A stretch of 36,572 bases of DNA from CAMLHU01 sp039917855 (GTDB taxonomy: Bacteria; Gemmatimonadota; Gemmatimonadetes; Gemmatimonadales; GWC2-71-9). This document shows, piece by piece, positions 16,810 to 24,354 of the stretch. The position numbers were made by a program, and so were the translations under genes. Location of the stretch: the NCBI GenBank assembly GCA_039917855.1, contig JBDSIR010000035.1:1-36572 (forward strand), given 5' to 3'. Position 1 is the stretch's first letter. Each line of letters begins with the position of its first letter. Under the pieces are notes generated by a model. That model searched no databases. It was not told the origin of the DNA and saw only the letters and a program-made list of their open reading frames with translations.

Positions 16810-18222
16810 ATGGTGCAGATCAAGAGTCGTCCTCAGGCCTTCGCGGGGGCCTTTCTGATGTCCATCGGGCTGGCGGCGTGCGGTTCCGACGGTAGCACCG
16901 CACCGACGGGCGGACAGACCTTCGCCTCGGTCCAGGCGACCCTGAACGCCGACTGTTCCACCTGTCACGCCTCCACGTCGGGCCAGATCTTCCGGATCGA
17001 CCTGGATTCGGCCCAATTGACCAACTCGGGGTTCATCAACCCCTCCGATCCGACCCAGAGCCTGCTCCTGCTGAAGCCCACCAACGTGATGCCCCACGGT
17101 GGCGGGGTGGTGGCCTCGTTCACTGCCAGCGACCGGGCCGCGATCGCCGAGTGGATCGCGGCCCAACCGGCCAGCACAGGCGCCTTTCTCAACGCCACAA
17201 AGCTGCCGGCCGGAGCATCGCCGCCGGTCGTCGACGGCTTCTTCGACCCCGCCTGGAACCTGGCCACCTCCACCACCTACATGATCGGCGGCGGCTGGGC
17301 CGACGCGACCTCGGTGCGGGTGACGGCCCTGTACGATTCAACGTACCTCTACATGCGTGTCAGCTGGGCCGACGACGGGAACAGCGACCGCCGCCAGCCC
17401 TGGGTCAAGCAGGCCAACGGGTCGTGGCTGGTCCTCCCCGCCAAGACCCCGCTCCCCACTGTCGGCAACAGCTGGGCGCAGTACATGGGTGGGCACTTCA
17501 ATGAGGAGGATCCCACCCGGTTCGCCTATGAGGACAAGCTCGCCATCATGTGGAACACATATGGCACGAGCACCGTGGCCGGCTTCGAGACCGGCGGCTG
17601 CGCGGTGACCTGCCACGACCCGACGAACAGCGAGGGACCCGGCACCACCTACAACTACACCGACCAGAGCCAGGCCGCCAAGAAATTCACCAACGCTCCG
17701 GGCGAGATCGCCGACATGTGGCATTGGAAGCTGGTCCGCAACAACCAGCACTACCGGATGGATGATCAGGCGGTCCGCTACTGGGTCCGGGGAGTCACCG
17801 GGGCCGCTGACGGCGGCCGGGGCAGCGATGCGGGCGCCGCCGGCTATGCCTCGAATCCGGCGACCAACGGCGCGCCGACCTATCGCGGACCGACCGCGAA
17901 CGTGCCGCCCTACTACTTCCTCGCCGCCGAACAGGTCGCGCTCACGCCCACCGAGCTCTCCGGCTTCCCCGTGGGGAAGGAGATCGCGAACATGATCACC
18001 TCGGGGCCCACGGGTGTGCGGGCCCAGGTGGAGGCCTTCGGGCGCTACAACTCCGGTGGATGGGTCATGGAGATCCGCCGGAAGCTGGTGACCGGCGACG
18101 TCGATGACGTGCAGTTCGACGACCTGACGAGGACGTACACCTTCGGCGTCGCCGTCTTCGACAACGCCCAGATCGAACATTCCTATATGTCGCTCCCGGC
18201 CAAATTGGTGTTCCGGCCCTGA
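16810..18222 (+). CDS. Ethylbenzene dehydrogenase-like c-type cytochrome lipoprotein
   Basis: 470 residues. A lipoprotein signal (MSIGLAAC, Cys24) anchors the protein in a membrane facing the periplasm or outside. An N-terminal domain carries one c-heme site, CSTCH (49-53), with a downstream Met in NVMPHGGG as possible axial ligand. The larger C-terminal part resembles the EB_dh family (heme-binding subunit of ethylbenzene dehydrogenase/DMSO-reductase-type enzymes). It contains a second, CX3CH-type motif, CAVTCH (264-269), seen in c-type relatives of this family. No molybdopterin subunit is nearby, so it is likely an electron-transfer partner rather than a dehydrogenase subunit. There is no Shine-Dalgarno sequence. 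GATAAT lies 2-7 nt before the ATG, which would fit a leaderless transcript, but this is weak. Confidence 0.8.
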   Translation: MVQIKSRPQAFAGAFLMSIGLAACGSDGSTAPTGGQTFASVQATLNADCSTCHASTSGQIFRIDLDSAQLTNSGFINPSDPTQSLLLLKPTNVMPHGGGVVASFTASDRAAIAEWIAAQPASTGAFLNATKLPAGASPPVVDGFFDPAWNLATSTTYMIGGGWADATSVRVTALYDSTYLYMRVSWADDGNSDRRQPWVKQANGSWLVLPAKTPLPTVGNSWAQYMGGHFNEEDPTRFAYEDKLAIMWNTYGTSTVAGFETGGCAVTCHDPTNSEGPGTTYNYTDQSQAAKKFTNAPGEIADMWHWKLVRNNQHYRMDDQAVRYWVRGVTGAADGGRGSDAGAAGYASNPATNGAPTYRGPTANVPPYYFLAAEQVALTPTELSGFPVGKEIANMITSGPTGVRAQVEAFGRYNSGGWVMEIRRKLVTGDVDDVQFDDLTRTYTFGVAVFDNAQIEHSYMSLPAKLVFRP

Positions 18223-18251
18223 AGCACGGAGGACCGGTCCGGTCCGATCCC

Positions 18252-18286
18252 GCGCCCGCCCGGTGCCCTGCGCACCGGGCGGGCGC
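18252..18286 (+). terminator. Hairpin after the EB_dh-like cytochrome
   Basis: GCGCCCGCCCGGTGC (18252-18266) pairs perfectly with GCACCGGGCGGGCGC (18272-18286) around a 5-nt loop, 30 nt after the stop codon. The stem is strong, but no T-tract follows. Confidence 0.65.
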
Positions 18287-18337
18287 TCCGTCATCCCCTC
18301 GTTCGACGGTGATCGCGAGGTGGCCGGCCGAGCAAGA

Positions 18338-18361
18338 GACCCGCCGGCAGGCCGGCGGGTC
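18338..18361 (-). terminator. Hairpin after the ccm operon
   Basis: GACCCGCCGGC (18338-18348) and GCCGGCGGGTC (18351-18361) are perfectly complementary, 36 nt beyond the last minus-strand gene. The minus-strand tail reads TCTTGCTC, mildly T-rich. It faces the terminator at 18252-18286 in a convergent gap of 174 nt. Confidence 0.6.
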
Positions 18362-18396
18362 GAAAAGGGTCGGTCGGACCGCTCAGCGGTGTGGAC

Positions 18397-18897
18397 TTAC
18401 GCTGTCGCCGGCCGGCCGCACCCTTCGCAGAATTTCGCCCCCGGCGCCATCGCCACACCGCAGCCGGCGCAGGTGTGGCTGCTCAGGAGCCGGCCACAGG
18501 TCGAGCAGAAGATCGCGTCGGACTCGGGACGCGGTCCACAGGTCGGGCAGGCTTGTAGCTTGGCCGTCCCGGCCGAGATCACCGTCCCGACCGAGGCCAC
18601 CGTCCCGGCCGAGACCACCGCGACCGCAGGTGCGTCCTCGCGGATCGCCGCGACCGCTTCGGCGGTGAACTTGTGCTTGAGCAGGGCGTGGTCCGCGTCG
18701 GAGAGCTTGCCGGTCGCGAGGTCGAAGTCGATCTCCTTGAGTGCGAGCAGGGCCTGGCCCTTCCGGGTCTCCTCGAGCTCGGGCAGGTCCCACGCCGGCG
18801 CTGGCGCTTCGGGCGTCGGTCGGAGGAGCGGCATCAGGATCAAGGAGAGCGCCGCGCCGCCGACCATCAACGCGAGGATCGCTTCGACGACGATCAC
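18397..18897 (-). CDS. CcmI-like membrane protein with double zinc ribbon
   Basis: 166 residues from a GTG overlapping the ccmH stop by 4 nt. It has one N-terminal transmembrane helix (VEAILALMVGGAALSLILMPLL), then a charged helical segment with RKGQALLALKEIDFDLATGKLSDADHALLKH cut by a Pro-free linker. That arrangement is typical of the N-terminal CcmI module of cytochrome c biogenesis. A low-complexity VVSAGT-type repeat follows, then two zinc ribbons with Cys pairs 117/120-131/134 and 143/146-157/160. The TPR domain of full CcmI is absent. As last gene of the ccm operon it probably helps hold apocytochrome or organise the CcmF/H complex. The zinc ribbons are unusual for that role. Confidence 0.7.
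   Translation of the reverse strand: MIVVEAILALMVGGAALSLILMPLLRPTPEAPAPAWDLPELEETRKGQALLALKEIDFDLATGKLSDADHALLKHKFTAEAVAAIREDAPAVAVVSAGTVASVGTVISAGTAKLQACPTCGPRPESDAIFCSTCGRLLSSHTCAGCGVAMAPGAKFCEGCGRPATA
18566..18619. repeat. 18-bp x3 tandem repeat inside the CcmI-like gene
   Basis: Three copies of GTCCCGRCCGAGRYCACC start at 18566, 18584 and 18602. In protein this is three six-residue units (VVSAGT, VASVGT, VISAGT order on the minus strand). It forms the linker between the helical segment and the zinc ribbons and could vary in copy number. Confidence 0.7.
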
Positions 18898-19499
18898 GAC
18901 TCGAGCTCCCGGAGTTCACGCTCGACGCGTGCCAGCTCTTCATTCGAGAGCGTTCCTGCTCCCCCAAGGGCGGGGGGACCAGGAGGCCCCACCCTCGCCA
19001 GGGCGATCTGTGCCGACCGCTGGCGCAGGGCGAGGACGGCCACGATCACCGCACCGAGGCCGAGCACCACCGAGGCCGGCAGGACGTAGCCGACCAGGTT
19101 GAAGCCCTTCGGGATCGGTGCCATGAGCGCCTCCTCACCGTACCGTTGGACCATCGAGTCGAGGACCTGATCGACCGTCATCCCCTGCTCCACCAGGGCC
19201 ACGACCTCCTTGTGGCGCTCCGGCGAGTAACTGCAGGTGAAGTCGGTGGTGCGGCAGGTGAAGATGTCGAGCGTGCACGGGCAGGGACAGGCCAGCCGAT
19301 GCTCGGCGGCATTCACCGTGGCGTCGTTGGCGGTCTCCTCGACGATCGCGTCGCGTCGCTCGAGGCTGTTCGGGTCGTAGAGCTGGTCCGGCGCCGGCGG
19401 CGTGCCCTGCGCCGGCTGCTGACCCCTGGCGATCGCGGGCAGCGCCAGCGCGCCGAGGCCGAGCGCCACGAGTTGGCGGCGGGAGAGGGGGGCGCTCAC
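18894..19499 (-). CDS. ccmH: CcmH-like cytochrome c biogenesis protein with variant Cys motif
   Basis: 201 residues from a GTG that overlaps the ccmF stop by 4 nt. CcmH reduces or holds the apocytochrome CXXCH thiols before heme attachment. The usual LRCxxC motif is replaced by LACPCPC (Cys 71, 73, 75), followed by Cys 82 and 89 (DIFTCRTTDFTC). After this come the family-typical helix (HKEVVALVEQGMTVDQVLDSM with VQRYGEEAL) and one transmembrane helix (~128-152). The N-terminus SRRQLVALGLGALALPAIA looks like a Tat signal, which is unexpected for CcmH. The last ~40 residues are a short cytoplasmic tail. Function follows from gene order E-F-H; the cysteine arrangement is atypical. Confidence 0.8.
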   Translation of the reverse strand: MSAPLSRRQLVALGLGALALPAIARGQQPAQGTPPAPDQLYDPNSLERRDAIVEETANDATVNAAEHRLACPCPCTLDIFTCRTTDFTCSYSPERHKEVVALVEQGMTVDQVLDSMVQRYGEEALMAPIPKGFNLVGYVLPASVVLGLGAVIVAVLALRQRSAQIALARVGPPGPPALGGAGTLSNEELARVERELRELES

Positions 19500-21541
19500 G
19501 ACGGCGTCCCCGTGCCGGCGAGGGAAGCGGCGTAACCGCTCTGGGTCAGGGGGGCGAGGCCCGAGGCCTTGGGTCCGATCCCCGACCCGGGCCACATCGC
19601 GATGAGTCCGCCGATCGTCAGGATGCACCCGGCGATCCAGACCCAGCCCACCAGCGGATTGATGGTAAAGCGGTAGTTGGCCGCCTCGGAGTTGCCCACC
19701 GAGCTCTCGAACACCACGTACACATCCTCGCGCACCCCGGTCATCAGCCCCACTTCGGTCGAGGGGTTGAACGTGGGGCGGTCGAAGGCGTCGACGTGCT
19801 GCCGCTTCTCGCTGACCAGGAGGCCGAGGCGTTTGCCGTCGCGACTCACTTCGAGGCTGGCCGCGGAGACACGGCGATTGAGCGCCGAATACTGGGAGAT
19901 GCCCAGGTGCGTGAAGCGGTAGGTCCAGCCGTACGGGCTCTGCACTTCCGCCGACTCACCCAGCTTGAGCGAAACCTGGCGATCCACCCGGAACGCGGCG
20001 CCGGTGAAGGCGACGAAGTAGGTGAGGATCCCGACGTGGACGATATATCCGCCGTACCGGCGCCGGTTGCGCGCCACGAGGTTGGCGAGCGCGATCCCCC
20101 ACCCTTCCTGGTACATCCGCATTCGCGCGCGGGTACCGCGGGCGAATTCCTGCACCACCGTCGCGAACACGAACGCGGCGAGGGCCAGGCACATCAGCAC
20201 CGACAGGTTCCGCATGCCGAAGGCCACGAGCACGCCGAACGAGAGGACGAAGACCGCCCCCGGGATGACGAACTGTCGCCGGATGTTGGCCAGGCTCGAC
20301 TTGCGCCATGCGATGAGCGGTCCGATGCCGGTGAGCGCGAGGAGCAGCAGGCCGAGGGGACCGTTGACCTTGTTGAAGAAGGGAGGACCGACGGTGATCT
20401 TGGTCCCCTGCACCGCTTCGGAGATGATCGGGAAGAGCGTGCCCCAGAGCACCGAGAAGGCGATACCGACCAGGAGCAGGTTGTTGAACAGGAATGCCGA
20501 CTCCCGGCTGACCGTCGATTCGAGCTCCGCCTCGGGCTCGAGATCGGGCCAGCGGGTGTACAGCAGCGTGAATGCCCAGACCCCCGCCACGATCAGGAAC
20601 CCGAGGAACCACCATCCCACCGGCGACTGGGTGAAGCTGTGCACGCTGGCGATGACACCCGAGCGAGTGAGGAAGGTACCGAAGATGGTGAGCAGGAAGG
20701 TGATCACCACCAGGGTGAGGTTCCACCGCTTGAGCATCCCCCGTTTCTCCTGGATCATGACGGAGTGGAGGAACGCGGTCATCGTGAGCCACGGCAGGAT
20801 GCTGGCGTTCTCGACCGGATCCCAGGCCCAGTAGCCGCCCCACCCCAGCTCGACGTAGGCCCACCACATCCCGAGCGTGACGCCGACCGAGAGGAAGAGC
20901 CACGACAGCAGGGTCCATTTGCGGATGGCGTGGATCCACCCGGTGTCGAGCCGGCGGGAGAGCAGCGCCGCCATGGCGAAGGCGAAGGGGATCGTGGCGC
21001 TGATGTACCCGAAATACAACATCGGCGGATGGATGATCATCGCCGGATGCTGGAGCTGGGGATTGAGGCCGTTGCCGTCGTCCGGCGTGAAGGGGAGCCG
21101 CTCGAACGGGTTGGCCGAGACGATCATGACCATCACGAAGAAGAGCAGCGCGGCGTTGGTGATGCCGGCGACCCAGGGGAGCAGGTCCGCGTGGCGGCGG
21201 GCGGTCAGCCACTGCGCCAGCGCTGCGAACAGCGAGAGCACGAGGGCCCAGAGGAGGAGCGAGCCCTTCTGGCCGGCCCAGAACGCGGAGATGAGGAAGT
21301 ACGGCGGGAGGTTCCGCGAGGTGTAGGCCGAGACGTACTGCACGTTGAAATCGTGCGCGGCCAGCACCTGCCACAGGCAAAAGGCGGCCGTGAGCAACAG
21401 ACCCAGGCAGGCGTAGACGCTCCCGGTCAGGGAGCGGCGCAGGTCGGGGTGCGTCTGCCATTGGCCGGAGAACCCCACCGCCGCTCCCCAGAGCGCGATC
21501 AAGGCGGTGGCCCAGAGTGCAAAATTGCCGAGGAGCGTCAT
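19496..21541 (-). CDS. ccmF: Heme lyase CcmF/NrfE family
   Basis: 681 residues from the ATG at 21541, two bases from the ccmE stop. CcmF takes heme from holo-CcmE and ligates it to apocytochrome c. About 14 transmembrane helices are visible. The tryptophan-rich periplasmic motif WGGYWAWDPVENASILPW (around residues 232-248) is intact, and conserved His residues occur in the flanking loops (LQHPAMIIHPPMLY; SVHSFTQSPVGWWFLG). The C-terminal periplasmic domain (~540-640, FTGAAFRVDRQVSLKLGE onward) precedes a last helix. Length is normal for the family (~650). It is the central gene of the minus-strand ccm operon. Confidence 0.96.
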   Translation of the reverse strand: MTLLGNFALWATALIALWGAAVGFSGQWQTHPDLRRSLTGSVYACLGLLLTAAFCLWQVLAAHDFNVQYVSAYTSRNLPPYFLISAFWAGQKGSLLLWALVLSLFAALAQWLTARRHADLLPWVAGITNAALLFFVMVMIVSANPFERLPFTPDDGNGLNPQLQHPAMIIHPPMLYFGYISATIPFAFAMAALLSRRLDTGWIHAIRKWTLLSWLFLSVGVTLGMWWAYVELGWGGYWAWDPVENASILPWLTMTAFLHSVMIQEKRGMLKRWNLTLVVITFLLTIFGTFLTRSGVIASVHSFTQSPVGWWFLGFLIVAGVWAFTLLYTRWPDLEPEAELESTVSRESAFLFNNLLLVGIAFSVLWGTLFPIISEAVQGTKITVGPPFFNKVNGPLGLLLLALTGIGPLIAWRKSSLANIRRQFVIPGAVFVLSFGVLVAFGMRNLSVLMCLALAAFVFATVVQEFARGTRARMRMYQEGWGIALANLVARNRRRYGGYIVHVGILTYFVAFTGAAFRVDRQVSLKLGESAEVQSPYGWTYRFTHLGISQYSALNRRVSAASLEVSRDGKRLGLLVSEKRQHVDAFDRPTFNPSTEVGLMTGVREDVYVVFESSVGNSEAANYRFTINPLVGWVWIAGCILTIGGLIAMWPGSGIGPKASGLAPLTQSGYAASLAGTGTPS

Positions 21542-21542
21542 C

Positions 21543-21962
21543 TCAGCTCGCCGATGGCTGCGGCACGGCCTCGTAGCGTGAGCCGCACTTGGCGAGCACA
21601 TCGGTCGCGTGGAGCACGCCGTCGCGCTGGAGCCGCCCTTCGACGACGACCTCGATGTCGTTGGCGTCGGTGAAGGTGTCCGGCACGGTCCCGCGGTAAG
21701 TCACCGGGTATTCCGTCGTGCCGTCGCTGATCCGGAAATCAATCTGGCGATGGTCGGCGCTCCGGACGATCGTCCCGGGCACGACCTTGGCCCCCACCTT
21801 GATCCCGACGTCGTAGAAGGTCGGGTCGGTGGTGGTCTTGGCCTGCAATTCGGTGGGCGTGAGGAAATAGACGCCGGTCTGCTTGACGCCTTCGATCATC
21901 AGGAACGAGACGGCGGCGACGATCACCACGGCCCCGAGCAGGAACTTGTGTCCAGCCTTCAT
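21543..21962 (-). CDS. ccmE: Heme chaperone CcmE, CxxxY variant
   Basis: 139 residues from the ATG at 21962, preceded by GGAGG. There is one N-terminal transmembrane anchor (FLLGAVVIVAAVSFLMI), then an OB-fold domain (TFYDVGIKVGAKVVPGTI; VTYRGTVPDTF; DIEVVVEGRL). The heme-binding tail reads VLAKCGSRY: Cys126 and Tyr130 replace the common HxxxY. CxxxY-type CcmE is known from some archaea and sulfate reducers, where heme is bound through Cys. The role is carrying heme covalently from the CcmABC module to CcmF. ccmABCD are not in this window and must be elsewhere. Confidence 0.92.
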   Translation of the reverse strand: MKAGHKFLLGAVVIVAAVSFLMIEGVKQTGVYFLTPTELQAKTTTDPTFYDVGIKVGAKVVPGTIVRSADHRQIDFRISDGTTEYPVTYRGTVPDTFTDANDIEVVVEGRLQRDGVLHATDVLAKCGSRYEAVPQPSAS

Positions 21963-22025
21963 GTGCAGCGACCTCCGAAGCGTGTCTCGAAACTTGCTCG
22001 GAGGCCCGACCCGGCACAAGGCCGC

Positions 22026-22694
22026 TCAGCCCGCCGCTTCCACCTGGCGCTTGAACGAGTCGATGCTGGTGCGGTGTTTCTCGTACTCCGGCCGGGCCTT
22101 CCGGATCTCCCCAAGATAGTTCCGGAGGAAGGTCGCCCCGGCCTTCCGGGCCCCGGCGGAGTCTCCGGTGAAGCGGGCCACCGTGCCTCGGATCATGTAC
22201 CCGAAAAGGTGGCTGGGTGCGGTGCGCACCATTGTGTCGGCCAGGACCCTGGCCCCGTCGATGTCCCCGACGTGGAGCTTGATCACGGCCACATCGTAGC
22301 GGGCGTCCATGTCGACGGAATCGAGCATCCTGTAGGCCGATATCGCCATGGGAGCGAAACGTTCGACCGTGGCGTTGTCACCCGAGGACGAGGCCCGCAT
22401 CACCCGGTCGTACAGCCGGTCGAACTGCTCGCGGGGGGAGAGGTTCGAGATATCGGGAGCCGCGACCGGGGGGGCGCCCGTCTCTGCGGCGGAGGCCCCT
22501 TCCGGAGTCGCAGCGGCACCACCGCGCCCTCGGCCGACCAGGAGGCCGAGCCCGAAGACCACCGCGAGGACGAGGCTCCCGCCGGCGTACATCCAGTGGC
22601 TCGCGGCGCCCCGCGGGGCGCCCACGGCCCGCCCGCACGAGGAGCAGAATCGGCCGCTGACCGGCGCTCCGCATCCGTCACAAGTAGTAGTCAC
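22026..22694 (-). CDS. Zinc-ribbon / TPR-like membrane protein
   Basis: 222 residues from a GTG at 22694, chosen because the zinc ribbon follows immediately. A longer in-frame start would reach into the divergent cytochrome gene. Order: zinc ribbon CDGC...CSSCGR (Cys 5, 8, 17, 20), one transmembrane helix (~36-56, YAGGSLVLAVVFGLGLLVG), a Pro/Ala linker, and a periplasmic helical region with TPR-like pairs (DVAVIKLHVGDIDGARVLADT; IRGTVARFTGDSAGARKAG). It lies 63 nt upstream of ccmE on the same strand and probably leads the operon. The TPR part could perform the apocytochrome-binding job of the CcmI C-terminus. This is inference from position and architecture. Confidence 0.65.
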   Translation of the reverse strand: MTTTCDGCGAPVSGRFCSSCGRAVGAPRGAASHWMYAGGSLVLAVVFGLGLLVGRGRGGAAATPEGASAAETGAPPVAAPDISNLSPREQFDRLYDRVMRASSSGDNATVERFAPMAISAYRMLDSVDMDARYDVAVIKLHVGDIDGARVLADTMVRTAPSHLFGYMIRGTVARFTGDSAGARKAGATFLRNYLGEIRKARPEYEKHRTSIDSFKRQVEAAG

Positions 22695-22747
22695 AATGGG
22701 TGATTCCCCTCTAAAGGCAATTTCACGACGTTTTAATCGATCTCCGC

Positions 22748-22778
22748 TTGCCGCGTCGCGCTCTTCAGGCAATATACC
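22748..22778 (+). promoter_or_regulatory. Possible promoter for the multiheme cytochrome operon
   Basis: TTGCCG (22748-22753) is followed by AATATA (22771-22776, spacer 17) or TATACC (22773-22778, spacer 19) in the 110-nt divergent gap between the zinc-ribbon gene and the 9-heme gene. The start codon at 22805 has a good ribosome-binding site, GGAGGA. The promoter match is modest. Confidence 0.3.
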
Positions 22779-22804
22779 ATCCGTAGCCTCACGGAGGAGT
22801 TCTC

Positions 22805-24352
22805 GTGTTCGATCGTCGTACTCGCGCAATCGGCGCGCTGCTCGCAACACTCATCGTCGGTGCCTGCACCGAGACCCAATACATCGAACGTGATCCGGTG
22901 AATCCGCCGCCGGATGCGGCCAGCGGATTCCTCGGCTATTACGACGCCTCGACCAAGCTGACCACCTGCGGCAACTGCCACGTGACCCACCAGGCCAAGT
23001 GGGAGGGCACTGCGCACTCCTCGGCGTGGGCGGCGCTGCCGGTGAACGCTCCTGCGTACTGCGCCGGGTGCCATACGGTCAACGAGAACGGCAATAGCGT
23101 CGACTCCGCGGCCGGGTATAACAAGGTCCAGAGCGTGGCGTACCACGATGTCCAGTGCGAGAGCTGCCACGGCCCCGGATTCGCCCACGCCACCACACCG
23201 GACGCGGGCGTCCCGCCGCTGGCGCACATCGGCCCGCTGGTCGCCGGGGCCTCCTGCGCCTCGTGCCACTCGGGGAGCCACACCCCGTTCGCCGAACAGT
23301 GGGCCGCCTCCGGCCACAACGACTCGGCCGGGATGGCCTATCCGGCCGGGCGGGCGGAGTGCCGGAGCTGCCACGAAGGACAGGCGGCGATCCGGAAGTT
23401 CAACGGCAACCAGAACACCCGCTACATCGATTCGGTCGGGACCAAGACCATCGTCTGCGTCGTCTGCCACGACCCGCACGGGAGCAACAACGTGGCGCAG
23501 CTCCGGGCCCCGATCGATGTCCCGGATCCCACGGTGAACCTCTGCATGCAGTGCCACCTCCGGAACGGCACGCCTACGCCGACCTTCAGCCGTGGCGGAC
23601 GGAGCGCCCACTCGAGCCAGGGTCCCATCCTCCTTGGCGAAGGCGCCGGCTGGATGCCCCCGGGCTTCTTCTTCGACTCGGCGGGCGCGTATGCGACCCA
23701 CGGCTCGAGCGCCAACCCGCAGCTCTGCGCCGGGTGCCACGTCAATGCCTTCACGGTGACGGATGCGAACGGGGTCCAGGCGACCTCGACGGGACACCTG
23801 TTCTCCGCGAACCCCTGCCTCGACGCCAACGGGGTGCCGACCGCCGACAACACCTGCGCCTACACCTCGACGGCGCGGAACTGGTCGGCCTGCGTAACCT
23901 GCCACACCGGTGGCGCGTCGGTGGTGGCCAACCTGTTCAATACCAAGCGGACCACGGTCCGCAACCTGATCCGGCAGCTCTGGTACGACGTGGACGGCGA
24001 CAAGGTGCTCGACGCCTTCCCGGCCGACAGCGGCTACCTGCCCAGGGTCTACGCCAACACTCCGGCCGAGTTCAACAACACCAACGCACTGACCACGGCC
24101 GAAGGGGCGCTGTTCAACACGATGATGCTGGCCGAGAAGGCCCAGTACGCCAACGCGGACGGCTCGTACGGGGTCCACAACCCGTTCTTCTACGATGCCC
24201 TGCTCAGTGCCAGCATCTCGGCGGTCCAAGCCACCTACGGCCTGGCCCCGCCGCCGCCCGAGATCCAGGCGATCATGGATCAGGCGCTGGCACGGCCCGC
24301 CGTACGGTACACGCCTCCGGCCAGGGCAGTACGGGTGGCAGCTCGCCGGTAA
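22805..24352 (+). CDS. Nine-heme c-type cytochrome lipoprotein
   Basis: 515 residues from a GTG with GGAGGA upstream. The signal peptide ends in LIVGAC (Cys21), so the protein is lipid-anchored, plausibly at the outer membrane. Nine CXXCH sites occur: CGNCH, CAGCH, CESCH, CASCH, CRSCH, CVVCH, CMQCH, CAGCH and CVTCH, all in the first ~380 residues. The early part resembles the cytochrome c554-type family (CGNCHVTHQAKWEGTAHSSA; YCAGCHTVNENG; CESCHGPG). The last ~130 residues are heme-free and helical, ending in a basic tail. The 20-heme gene follows after 2 nt. The role is inferred as electron transfer at the cell surface or periplasm; a redox enzyme activity cannot be excluded. Confidence 0.9.
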   Translation: MFDRRTRAIGALLATLIVGACTETQYIERDPVNPPPDAASGFLGYYDASTKLTTCGNCHVTHQAKWEGTAHSSAWAALPVNAPAYCAGCHTVNENGNSVDSAAGYNKVQSVAYHDVQCESCHGPGFAHATTPDAGVPPLAHIGPLVAGASCASCHSGSHTPFAEQWAASGHNDSAGMAYPAGRAECRSCHEGQAAIRKFNGNQNTRYIDSVGTKTIVCVVCHDPHGSNNVAQLRAPIDVPDPTVNLCMQCHLRNGTPTPTFSRGGRSAHSSQGPILLGEGAGWMPPGFFFDSAGAYATHGSSANPQLCAGCHVNAFTVTDANGVQATSTGHLFSANPCLDANGVPTADNTCAYTSTARNWSACVTCHTGGASVVANLFNTKRTTVRNLIRQLWYDVDGDKVLDAFPADSGYLPRVYANTPAEFNNTNALTTAEGALFNTMMLAEKAQYANADGSYGVHNPFFYDALLSASISAVQATYGLAPPPPEIQAIMDQALARPAVRYTPPARAVRVAARR

Positions 24353-24354
24353 CG

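Noticed and set aside
19796..21673. A 625-codon plus-strand open frame opposite ccmF
   Set aside because: CcmF is certain on the minus strand; the opposing translation is Glu/Arg/Gly-rich low complexity.
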